Origin: an uncultured Oscillospiraceae bacterium | GTDB lineage: Bacteria > Bacillota > Clostridia > Oscillospirales > Ruminococcaceae | Length of the DNA: 6,504 nucleotides | Direction of reading: 5' to 3' | Assembly: GCA_934446565.1 (NCBI GenBank) | Contig: CAKSEO010000071.1 | Location: 1-6,504, forward strand | Shown: positions 1-4,916 of the stretch, piece by piece | Numbering within the stretch: position 1 is the stretch's first letter | Layout: each line of letters opens with the position of its first letter | The notes under the pieces: model-generated | The model's input: only the letters and a program-made list of their open reading frames with translations | The model's database searches: none | What the model was told of the DNA's origin: nothing | Translations under genes and position numbers: made by a program

Positions 1-42
1 ATACGCTTTTTTCGGTTCATTTTTCTTTTTTGCAGCATCAAC

Positions 43-77
43 AAGCCCGAGCTTCCTTAGGATGGTTGCTCGGGCTT
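43..77. repeat. Perfect 10-bp inverted repeat, possible terminator
   Basis: The arms AAGCCCGAGC (43-52) and GCTCGGGCTT (68-77) are perfectly complementary around a 15-nt loop. Neither strand has a run of T directly after the stem, so this is not a canonical intrinsic terminator. T-rich DNA lies upstream of it on the plus strand. It may mark the 3' end of a gene outside the window. The minus strand is open through the repeat for some 27 codons with lysine-rich content, but no start codon is visible. Confidence 0.4.
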
Positions 78-165
78 CGGTGTTGAGTTATTTTACAGCG
101 CCTTTACGCTTCGGTTATTTTATTAGATTCTTTGCTGTAATTTTGCACAAATCTTTGCTGGTTTA

Positions 166-194
166 TTGGTAATTGTGTTCAAACTTGATAAAAT
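166..194 (+). promoter_or_regulatory. Candidate distal promoter of the xis-int unit
   Basis: TTGGTA (166-171), a 17-nt spacer and TAAAAT (189-194), with TGA directly before the -10 as an extended -10 element. A transcript would start near 200 and carry a leader of nearly 200 nt to the excisionase gene, including the 255-350 structures. It is a sequence match only. The promoter at 220-248 is an alternative. Confidence 0.4.
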
Positions 195-219
195 GGTGAG
201 GGGATTGTGCTTTACTATC

Positions 220-248
220 TTGGCTTTCAGGCTTTAATGTATTAAACT
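220..248 (+). promoter_or_regulatory. Candidate proximal promoter of the xis unit, paralogous to the int promoter
   Basis: TTGGCT (220-225), a 17-nt spacer and TAAACT (243-248). The -10 is weak alone, but its layout matches the integrase promoter at 698-726: the same 17-nt spacer, and exactly 14 nt from the end of the -10 to the shared CACGTCATAA box (263 here, 741 there). That conserved geometry is the main support. Confidence 0.45.
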
Positions 249-254
249 TTACTT

Positions 255-290
255 GTGAAACTCACGTCATAAGTCTGAAACTGGAGGTAA
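255..290 (+). repeat. Leader module copy A: small hairpin, CACGTCATAA box and Shine-Dalgarno
   Basis: A GTGA/TCAC mini-hairpin (255-265) overlaps CACGTCATAAGTCTGA (263-278), followed by GGAGGTAA (283-290). The same order recurs at 733-769 upstream of the integrase gene. No ATG, GTG or TTG lies at normal distance downstream of this Shine-Dalgarno, because the 293-350 hairpin follows at once. The box would lie just inside the transcript from 220-248, so it could be an operator or an RNA element. Confidence 0.6.
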
Positions 291-292
291 CT

Positions 293-350
293 ATAGCAAT
301 TCTCAAGGAAAGACATTTCCAACTTGCGAAGTTCCTTTGAGAATTGCTAT
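293..350 (+). promoter_or_regulatory. Large hairpin in the xis leader
   Basis: Arm 293-310 pairs with 332-350 over 18 bp with one bulged T. The outer 14 bp are perfect. The interior can instead form two mini-hairpins, GGAAA/TTTCC (307-320) and AACTT/AAGTT (321-333), giving a three-way-junction alternative. No U-run follows, so it is not a terminator. It sits exactly between the Shine-Dalgarno at 283-290 and an ATG at 356. When folded it would leave only 7 nt between them, close to the 9 nt seen at the integrase gene. Confidence 0.6.
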
Positions 351-355
351 TGATT

Positions 356-400
356 ATGGCAATGGTACTTATTATAACTGTTAGGAGGACAACAATATGA
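356..400 (+). CDS. Possible 14-codon leader peptide upstream of the excisionase
   Basis: The frame ATG 356 to TGA 398-400 encodes MAMVLIITVRRTTI. Its stop overlaps the excisionase start as ATGA (397-400), the usual arrangement for translational coupling, and its two AGG codons (383-388) form the excisionase Shine-Dalgarno. No ribosome binding site lies directly upstream. The only candidate is GGAGGTAA at 283-290, which would be brought to 7 nt from this ATG if the 293-350 hairpin folds. The opening ATGGCAA matches the first bases of the integrase gene, so this may be a relic of a duplicated integrase start. Translation is unproven. Confidence 0.3.
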   Translation: MAMVLIITVRRTTI

Positions 401-672
401 CCTCAGAGCAGAAATCTTATCTTATTTCGCAGTTATCCCTTCTGCTTGACCAGATGGTTGACATACCGGAAGAACAGAAAGCTGTTAAGGACGGTCCGCG
501 TGAAATGCTTACCGTGCATGAATGTACAGAGCTTATCAAAGGGGTATCCGACCATTCCATTCGTGTTCTGATTGCCAGAGGCAAAATTCAGTCTTTCAGG
601 GCAGGCGAGGGAAAGAGAGCTCGAGTTTTCGTTTCCAAATCCTCGTTACTTGAATATTTTGACAGCCTTTGA
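397..672 (+). CDS. Excisionase-like helix-turn-helix DNA-binding protein
   Basis: A 91-residue protein of the small MerR-like/excisionase winged-helix type found beside tyrosine integrases in Firmicutes elements. The N-terminal 35 residues are acidic and helical. The DNA-binding part starts at about residue 38 (MLTVHECTELIKG): the LIKGVSDHSIRVLIARGKI stretch is the helix-turn-helix, the basic RAGEGKRARVFV stretch fits the wing, and SKSSLLEYF closes the fold. The start is well set by AGGAGG at 383-388, 8 nt before the ATG. By family and position it probably bends DNA at the attachment site and steers the integrase toward excision. It could also regulate the promoters on either side. It lies 106 bp before the integrase gene, which has its own promoter, so the two genes can be expressed separately. 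The symbol xis is avoided because identity to a named protein was not tested. Confidence 0.8.
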   Translation: MTSEQKSYLISQLSLLLDQMVDIPEEQKAVKDGPREMLTVHECTELIKGVSDHSIRVLIARGKIQSFRAGEGKRARVFVSKSSLLEYFDSL

Positions 673-693
673 CGACAGAACGGCTAACACATT

Positions 694-716
694 CCGCTTG
701 ACTGAAAAGCGGTTTT
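694..716 (+). terminator. Weak terminator or attenuator after the excisionase gene
   Basis: The 6-bp stem CCGCTT (694-699)/AAGCGG (707-712) with a 7-nt loop is followed by TTTT. It lies 22 bp after the excisionase stop and overlaps the -35 and spacer of the integrase promoter. Transcription arriving from upstream could therefore be reduced just where a new transcript begins. The short U-run makes it a weak terminator at best. Confidence 0.4.
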
Positions 717-726
717 GTGGTAAAAT
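698..726 (+). promoter_or_regulatory. Integrase promoter
   Basis: TTGACT (698-703), a 17-nt spacer and TAAAAT (721-726), with TGG just before the -10 as an extended -10. Both hexamers match the sigma-A consensus at five of six positions. The predicted start near 733 leaves a leader of about 46 nt that begins with the CGTG/CACG hairpin. Confidence 0.7.
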
Positions 727-732
727 AATAGC

Positions 733-769
733 CGTGAATGCACGTCATAAAGTCTGACTCAGGAGGTAA
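733..769 (+). repeat. Leader module copy B, before the integrase gene
   Basis: A CGTG/CACG hairpin (733-744) overlaps CACGTCATAAAGTCTGA (741-757), followed by AGGAGGTAA (761-769). It matches copy A at 255-290 in order and nearly in sequence. The hairpin stems differ in sequence but both pair, which suggests the fold matters. The Shine-Dalgarno is 11-12 nt from the integrase ATG, slightly long. Confidence 0.6.
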
Positions 770-778
770 TCAGGACTT

Positions 779-1963
779 ATGGCAACGATAAGAAAACGCG
801 GAAACTCATATCAGATCCGCGTCAGCGCAGGGTACGATTCGGAGTACCGGCAGGTTATACATACAAAAACATGGAAACCGACGCCGGACATGACCGAACG
901 GCAGATTGAAAAAGAAGTTGCACGGCAGGCAATAATGTTTGAGGAGCTTTGCAAAAAAGGTATTGTATCTGTTAACATCAAATTCAAGGATTTTTCAGAA
1001 CAATGGCTTGAAAACTATGCAAGAGTTAATCTGAAAAGTACCTCATATCAGAGAATGCTGAGTTCAACCAAGCGGATTTATGCCGCATTTGGCAATATGA
1101 GAGTGGACAGCATAACTCGCGGACAGATTCAGTCGTTTATTGACGATATGTCAAAGAATGGCAAGAACATGAAAACGGGTAAACAACTGTCAAGAAATAG
1201 CGTGATTCATCATCTGAATTTTCTGTCTGATGTATTCAGCTATGCGCTGCGACAGGGCATGATCGAATCCAATCCATGCACTGAAATATTTGTTCCCAAA
1301 GGCACAAAAAAAGAAAAGCAGATCTACACAGTCGATGAAATGAAACAGCTTTTCAAACTGGCAAACGCCGAAGGAACACTCAATTACAGGGCTTTTCTTA
1401 CTCTGGCAGTGTACAGCGGATTCCGAAATGGTGAACTTATGGGGCTTGAGTGGAAAGACGTGGACTGGGAGAATAACGTTATAAGCGTGAGAAGAACATC
1501 TTATTACACGACCACAGACGGTAATTTTACAGACACTCCTAAAACTAAAAGCTCGATTCGCTCTCTGAAACTTCCAGATATAGTGTTTTCCGTGCTGAAA
1601 GAACTCAAGACACAGCAGGACATAAACTGTGAAATGCTCGGCACGAAATGGATAAACAGCGACAGATTGTTTGTTACTACCCTTGGAAAGCCGATGTTTA
1701 AGGGACTTCCTTATAAATGGCACAAGGAATTTACTGAAAAGCACGGATTCCGGTTCTGCGATATCCATTCATTGCGGCATTTTAACGCAACGGTCCTCAT
1801 AAGCAGCGGTATTGACGCCGCAGCAGTTTCAAACGCATTGGGGCATTCAAGCGTAAGTACGACGACCGGAATATACTATCACGCCTTCAAAGAGGTACAG
1901 GCCAGAAACAGTCAGGTAGTCCTTGATTTGTCTGATGAACACAGCATCAGCTCGTCAGGCTAA
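779..1963 (+). CDS. int: Tyrosine-family site-specific integrase
   Basis: A 394-residue phage/Tn916-type tyrosine recombinase that would integrate and excise the element at the adjacent tRNA gene. The N-terminal MATIRKRGNSYQIRV stretch (residues 1-60) is the arm-type DNA-binding domain. Residues 65-165 form the SAM-like core-binding domain. The catalytic domain (about 180-380) has a complete active site: R216 (SGFRNGEL), K257 (TPKTKSSIR), H330 and R333 (HSLRH), H356 (LGHSS) and the nucleophile Y366 (GIYYHAF). The length is normal and no truncation is seen, so it is probably active. The start is fixed by the conserved N-terminus and the AGGAGG at 761-766. Its stop lies 88 bp from the 3' end of tRNA-Gly, as expected for an integrase bordering its own attachment site. 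It has its own promoter at 698-726. Confidence 0.95.
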   Translation: MATIRKRGNSYQIRVSAGYDSEYRQVIHTKTWKPTPDMTERQIEKEVARQAIMFEELCKKGIVSVNIKFKDFSEQWLENYARVNLKSTSYQRMLSSTKRIYAAFGNMRVDSITRGQIQSFIDDMSKNGKNMKTGKQLSRNSVIHHLNFLSDVFSYALRQGMIESNPCTEIFVPKGTKKEKQIYTVDEMKQLFKLANAEGTLNYRAFLTLAVYSGFRNGELMGLEWKDVDWENNVISVRRTSYYTTTDGNFTDTPKTKSSIRSLKLPDIVFSVLKELKTQQDINCEMLGTKWINSDRLFVTTLGKPMFKGLPYKWHKEFTEKHGFRFCDIHSLRHFNATVLISSGIDAAAVSNALGHSSVSTTTGIYYHAFKEVQARNSQVVLDLSDEHSISSSG

Positions 1964-1992
1964 TGGACAGATTAAAGGACAAACCGACACGC

Positions 1993-2040
1993 AAAAATAA
2001 AAAAACAGCCCGCAAACCGCTTAAAAAGCCGCTTGCAGGC
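1993..2040 (-). terminator. Intrinsic terminator of tRNA-Gly, inside the element
   Basis: Read on the minus strand, the stem GCCTGCAA (2040-2033)/TTGCGGGC (2015-2008) pairs over 8 bp if one U-G wobble is allowed. An inner GCTT/AAGC hairpin lies in the loop. After two bases comes T7-A-T5 (2005-1993). On the plus strand the same position is a C-A mismatch with no U-run, so the signal belongs to the minus strand. It would end tRNA-Gly transcription about 10 nt past the CCA end, before the transcript enters the integrase gene in antisense. Confidence 0.75.
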
Positions 2041-2050
2041 ATCAATCATC

Positions 2051-2078
2051 TGGAGCGGATAATGGGAGTCGAACCCAC
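2051..2078. other. Probable attachment site (tRNA-Gly 3' end)
   Basis: The T-arm, acceptor and CCA of tRNA-Gly lie 88 bp from the integrase stop. Tyrosine integrases of this type usually recombine within the 3' half of a tRNA, and the element restores the lost end. The exact core cannot be read from one end alone. A direct repeat of part of this stretch should exist at the far, left end of the element outside the window. Confidence 0.55.
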
Positions 2079-2124
2079 CACCTCAGCTTGGGAAGCTAAT
2101 GTTTTACCGATAAACTATATCCGC
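2051..2124 (-). tRNA. tRNA-Gly(CCC)
   Basis: Read on the minus strand this is a full cloverleaf: acceptor GCGGATA/TATCCGC, D-stem GTTT/AAAC, anticodon stem TTAGC/GCTGA with loop TTCCCAA (anticodon CCC, decoding GGG), T-stem GTGGG/CCCAT with loop TTCGACT, discriminator T and an encoded CCA (2053-2051). Its 3' end faces the integrase gene, and the tRNA remains intact next to the integrated element. A tRNA-Gly with anticodon UCC could also read GGG, so this gene is probably a tolerable target, though other tRNAs are not in the window. Confidence 0.97.
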
Positions 2125-2137
2125 ATCTTCCGGATAT

Positions 2138-2166
2138 ATTATATCATCTTTGGACAGATTTGTCAA
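2138..2166 (-). promoter_or_regulatory. tRNA-Gly promoter, perfect consensus
   Basis: On the minus strand: TTGACA (2166-2161), a 17-nt spacer and TATAAT (2143-2138), with TGA just before the -10. Both hexamers are perfect consensus. Transcription should start about 7 nt before the mature tRNA 5' end at 2124. It is the strongest promoter in the window, as expected for a stable RNA. Confidence 0.9.
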
Positions 2167-2219
2167 GCCCCAGGAGTCAGCTAAGCAAATATTCCTGCGG
2201 AAAATGTCGGAATGCCGCG

Positions 2220-3833
2220 TCACCTGCGGATTTTTCCTGCGGAGTAATCGCGAGTCAGTGCCAGCACTTTTCCGGAAAGCAGCAGCACCACCGGAAGATT
2301 TACCGCTGCCATGAGCCCATTGAACAGATCTGCGGCACCCCAGGCAGCGGAGATATCCACAACCCCTCCCAACGCAGACACTGCTGTAAACAACGCCAGA
2401 TAAGGCACTCTTGAGCGTTTTCCGAACAGATACTCCGCCGCGCCGCTGCCGAAACAGCTCCAGCCTATCACCGTCGTGAACGCGAACAGCACCACTGCTC
2501 CGCTGATAAGCTTTCCCGCAGCGCTTCCGAACACCGTTGAAAACGCAGCTGTCACCAGTTCCGACCCGCTCACCTCCTCGATGAGCACTCCGCATATCCT
2601 ACCATCCTGCTCGATCCCGGTGATCTTCATCAAATTAGCGCAGGTCAGACCTCCCCTGCCGACAGGAGCATTGAACCACTCACCGTCCGCCGTTCTGAAT
2701 CTTTGCATTTCTCCTGAGGCGGATACCAGCAGTTCAGCGCCGTCGTTTATCAGTCCCTCCTGCTCAGTCAGCCGGAAGTACTGCGGCTGCGCTGTGATAT
2801 TCCGGAATACAGCGTCAGCGCCCTCCGCACGACAGGGACAGCACAGCAGCACAAAAGCTGTCATAGAACACATTATAATAGTATTAAAAAATATTTCCAC
2901 GATACTCCACATTCCAAGCACGCAGGGCTCAGTTTCATCCGACGAGGCATGCGCCGCCGGAGATGAACCCAGACCCGCCTCGTTGGAAAACACCCCGCGA
3001 CGAATCCCCATGCCTACAGCCTGCCTTACCATGTACCCGCTGACTCCGGCAGCAGCCTGCTCCAGACCGAACGCTCCGCGGAATATCTCTCCCATTACTT
3101 CCGGTATCCTCGGAAGATTCGCTCCTATCATCATCAGCGAACCGATAATATACAGCCCGGACATTACCGGAACGATCTTCTCGGAGACCCTTGCAGTGCG
3201 CTTTACTCCCCCGAATATAACCAGCCCGGAACATACGGAAAGGCTCAGCCCCGCTACCCATGCCGGAACTCCGAACCCGGAATCCAGCGCGAGCGCAGCT
3301 GAATTTATCTGCACGATATTCCCCATACCGAACGACGCCAGAACGCACGCCCCTGCAAAGACCGCCGCCAGCGGCTTCGCAAGACGCCCTGCCCAACGGC
3401 GCTCAGCAAGTCCGTACCTTATGTAGTACATCGCTCCGCCGCTCCATTCGCCACCGACCTTCCGGCGATAAAACCCGCCGAGAACATTCTCCGCATAGCC
3501 GGTCATCGTCCCAAGCAGCGCAGTCAACCACATCCAGAACACCGCCCCTGCTCCGCCGGCAGTCAGCGCCGTCGCAACTCCCGCAATGTTCCCCGTTCCC
3601 AGTGTTGCAGCAAGCGACGACGCCATCGCCTGAAACGGCGTCACCCCACTGCCGGATGCGCTCCTGCCCGATTTAGAAAACACTGTACGCCTGAGGCAAT
3701 GACCGCCCCTGCGAAACTGGAATCCCCTTGTCCTGAACGTGAAATATCCCCCGGAGAATACTAGCGCCGCAAGCATTGGTATCCCCCACAATATGGAATT
3801 CGCGCCATCGATCAACCATGGAATGACATTCAT
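2220..3833 (-). CDS. AGCS-family sodium:alanine/glycine symporter with an internal insertion
   Basis: A 537-residue inner-membrane transporter that uses the Na+ gradient to import small amino acids such as alanine or glycine. Family landmarks are clear: the N-terminal ILWGIPMLAALVFSGGYFTFR segment, SLAATLGTGNIAGVATAL (73-90), VKRTARVSEKIVPVMSGLYI (210-229), VFSNEAGLGSSPAAHA (281-296), VLFAFTTVIGWSCFG (448-462) and DLFNGLMAAVNLPVVLLLS (502-520). The family is usually about 450-480 residues. The excess is a hydrophilic block at about 333-421, between two membrane segments. The start is placed at 3833 rather than the ATG at 3845, because GGAGG (3843-3839) lies 5 nt before it while the upstream ATG has only a poor site. 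The gene runs in the same direction as tRNA-Gly and divergently from the response regulator. No clear terminator follows it before the tRNA promoter. Confidence 0.93.
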   Translation of the reverse strand: MNVIPWLIDGANSILWGIPMLAALVFSGGYFTFRTRGFQFRRGGHCLRRTVFSKSGRSASGSGVTPFQAMASSLAATLGTGNIAGVATALTAGGAGAVFWMWLTALLGTMTGYAENVLGGFYRRKVGGEWSGGAMYYIRYGLAERRWAGRLAKPLAAVFAGACVLASFGMGNIVQINSAALALDSGFGVPAWVAGLSLSVCSGLVIFGGVKRTARVSEKIVPVMSGLYIIGSLMMIGANLPRIPEVMGEIFRGAFGLEQAAAGVSGYMVRQAVGMGIRRGVFSNEAGLGSSPAAHASSDETEPCVLGMWSIVEIFFNTIIMCSMTAFVLLCCPCRAEGADAVFRNITAQPQYFRLTEQEGLINDGAELLVSASGEMQRFRTADGEWFNAPVGRGGLTCANLMKITGIEQDGRICGVLIEEVSGSELVTAAFSTVFGSAAGKLISGAVVLFAFTTVIGWSCFGSGAAEYLFGKRSRVPYLALFTAVSALGGVVDISAAWGAADLFNGLMAAVNLPVVLLLSGKVLALTRDYSAGKIRR

Positions 3834-3866
3834 CAGAGCCTCCATATGATTCTGCCTGACAAGCTT

Positions 3867-3872
3867 GTTATA
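3867..3872 (-). promoter_or_regulatory. Candidate -10 of the symporter gene
   Basis: TATAAC on the minus strand (3872-3867) would start transcription near 3860 and give a short leader to the ATG at 3833. No good -35 lies 16-18 nt upstream. The palindrome at 3898-3917 would fall just upstream of the -35 region, where an activator could bind. This is a weak match in AT-rich DNA. Confidence 0.25.
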
Positions 3873-3897
3873 ATGTTATTCAACATTTTTGCATTTT

Positions 3898-3917
3898 ATG
3901 AGAATTTAAATTCTCAT
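3898..3917. promoter_or_regulatory. Perfect 20-bp palindrome between divergent genes, likely operator
   Basis: ATGAGAATTT followed by its exact reverse complement AAATTCTCAT forms an uninterrupted 20-bp palindrome in the 190-bp spacer between the symporter and the response regulator. With no loop it suits a dimeric DNA-binding protein rather than an RNA hairpin. It lies about 40-57 bp upstream of the presumed symporter start and 83-102 bp upstream of the regulator's start. OmpR-family proteins usually bind direct repeats, so the neighbouring regulator need not be the ligand. Confidence 0.6.
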
Positions 3918-3964
3918 CTTTACCGCATAATGTGTAATTTTTGCAGTTTTTGTTGGCTTTAATA

Positions 3965-3993
3965 TTCCATTTATAACAAGATTGTGATATAAT
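3965..3993 (+). promoter_or_regulatory. Response regulator promoter
   Basis: A perfect extended -10, TGA plus TATAAT (3985-3993), with a weak -35 TTCCAT (3965-3970) at a 17-nt spacer. Transcription should start near 4000, leaving a 36-nt leader with CGGAGG at 4022-4027, 8 nt before the ATG at 4036. Confidence 0.7.
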
Positions 3994-4035
3994 AAATTAG
4001 TATAGATGTTCAATTAATATCCGGAGGCAGTTTTC

Positions 4036-4740
4036 ATGGAATTCCGATACAAGATTCTTGTAATAGATGACGACAGCAGCATCACCTTTTACATAAGGTC
4101 TGTTCTGGAGGGACAGGGCTATGATGTCATAGTTGCTGAAAACGGCAGGGATTCTGAGATGTTTGCAAGCTCTCACTGCCCGGACGTCATCCTGCTTGAC
4201 CTTGGACTGCCAGACATGGACGGCGTAGCAGTGCTGAAAAAAATACGCACCTGGTCATCTGTACCGGTCATCGTGGTGTCCTCGCGACAGCATGAGGAGG
4301 ACAAGGTACGCGCCCTGGAAAACGGCGCAGACGATTATGTTCAGAAGCCGTTCAGCACTCAGGAGCTGCTGGCGCGCATAAAAGTCGCGCTGCGACACTC
4401 CAAGAACAGCGGCACCAATCCGGAGATCGCGAAAAATTCCCGCTTTGAAGTTGGCGACCTTTTGATAGACTATGCGAAATTCAAGGTTTTCGTTGAGGGG
4501 AAAGATGTGGAACTCACCCAGAATGAATTCCGACTTGTAGCGCTGCTAGGACAATACGCCGGGTCAGTGCTAACCTACTCGGATATCATCAAGCGGATGT
4601 GGGGACCCAACGCAAAGCAGGATAACCAGATACTCCGCGTAAACATGGCGAATATCCGCCGGAAGATAGAAAAAGACCCCGCGCACCCGCGCTACATCTT
4701 CACCGAGACCGGCATAGGCTACCGCATGGCGGACAAGTGA
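4036..4740 (+). CDS. KdpE-like OmpR-family response regulator without adjacent kinase
   Basis: A 234-residue two-domain regulator. The receiver (about 5-120) has the acidic pocket D11-D13, phosphoacceptor D55 (VILLDLGLPDMDG), S82 and K104 (YVQKPF). The C-terminal winged helix (about 135-232) has LTQNEFRLVALL, the recognition-helix block NQILRVNMANIRRKIE and the closing FTETGIGYRM. The WGPNAKQDNQILRVNMANIRRKIE type of sequence is characteristic of KdpE, which controls K+ uptake genes. Unlike classic kdp loci there is no KdpD-type histidine kinase or Kdp ATPase gene next to it: upstream is the divergent symporter and downstream, 214 bp away, a cation:proton antiporter. That context suggests ion or osmotic homeostasis, but the targets are unknown. 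The kinase may be encoded elsewhere. Start and ribosome site are clear. Confidence 0.92.
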   Translation: MEFRYKILVIDDDSSITFYIRSVLEGQGYDVIVAENGRDSEMFASSHCPDVILLDLGLPDMDGVAVLKKIRTWSSVPVIVVSSRQHEEDKVRALENGADDYVQKPFSTQELLARIKVALRHSKNSGTNPEIAKNSRFEVGDLLIDYAKFKVFVEGKDVELTQNEFRLVALLGQYAGSVLTYSDIIKRMWGPNAKQDNQILRVNMANIRRKIEKDPAHPRYIFTETGIGYRMADK

Positions 4741-4775
4741 CCGCCTGAACACATCAGTAAGTTCCTCATGGAACA

Positions 4776-4784
4776 TGATATACA
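4776..4784 (+). promoter_or_regulatory. Weak candidate promoter of the antiporter gene
   Basis: TGA followed by TATACA (4776-4784) forms an extended -10 with four of six consensus bases. No -35 is recognisable at the right distance. If used, the transcript would start near 4791 and include the whole 4805-4909 structured region. Read-through from the response regulator gene is equally possible. Confidence 0.25.
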
Positions 4785-4829
4785 GGGAATGACGTCCTCC
4801 CCGCGGGCATACGCCCCGAACCGCCTATC

Positions 4830-4916
4830 AAGGGCTGATGGCATCTGCAAATACACACAGCCGGGAAATTTCCGGCGCGTTCGTTGTATCTGCGGAACTG
4901 TCAGCCCTTTTCGTTT
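4830..4916 (+). promoter_or_regulatory. Structured 5' leader of the antiporter gene, possible riboswitch or attenuator
   Basis: A long stacked hairpin fills the spacer before the antiporter. The basal stem AAGGGCTGA (4830-4838)/TCAGCCCTT (4901-4909) is 9 bp and perfect. A middle stem pairs 4844-4855 with 4885-4896 (12 positions, one A-C mismatch, one wobble). An apical stem pairs CCGGG (4861-4865) with TCCGG (4871-4875). Asymmetric internal loops separate the stems, and TTTTCGTTT follows the basal stem. This could be a terminator for the regulator gene or the folded part of a cation-sensing riboswitch. Smaller hairpins lie at 4761-4774 and 4805-4816. CCTCC at 4796-4800 is complementary to the antiporter Shine-Dalgarno at 4945-4949. 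I could not match it to a known class by eye. Confidence 0.55.

Larger units (their letters stand above)
1..2053 (+). mobile_element. Right-hand end of an integrative element inserted at tRNA-Gly (partial)
   Basis: An excisionase-like gene followed by a tyrosine integrase gene, both reading toward the 3' end of a tRNA gene, is the standard end of an integrative and conjugative or mobilizable element, or of a prophage. The DNA here is visibly more AT-rich than the region right of the tRNA. Only this end is in the window: no second copy of the tRNA 3' end is seen in 1-2050, so the other attachment site must lie to the left. No transfer or phage structural gene is visible, so the class of element cannot be decided. 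Positions 1-396 carry no convincing gene. They hold an inverted repeat, two promoter candidates, a structured leader and possibly a tiny peptide, each listed separately. Confidence 0.75.

Noticed and set aside
1..95. Possible minus-strand coding remnant (lysine-rich frame) at the left edge
   Set aside because: The frame looks protein-like (TEARATILRKLGLVDAAKKK) but has a stop just upstream and no start codon in the window. The opposite strand is also open, so neither can be supported.
350..378. TTGATT-17-TATAAC promoter match just before the excisionase gene
   Set aside because: The spacing is good, but transcription would start around 384-386, inside the AGGAGG ribosome site, so it could not give a properly translated excisionase message.
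1963..2184. Open frame of 73 codons starting at the integrase stop (TAATG overlap)
   Set aside because: It runs through the tRNA terminator and then antisense through tRNA-Gly. The GVEPTTSAWEANVLPINYIR part is the familiar false peptide from translating a tRNA, and no ribosome site supports the start.
2194..2243. Three direct copies of CCTGCGGA around the symporter stop codon
   Set aside because: They are only 8 bp. Two lie within the coding end of the symporter, and spacing is irregular, so chance or local slippage is sufficient.
2476..3426. 316-codon plus-strand open frame opposite the symporter
   Set aside because: It is antisense to a clear AGCS gene, with low-complexity proline/serine content and no recognisable motif.
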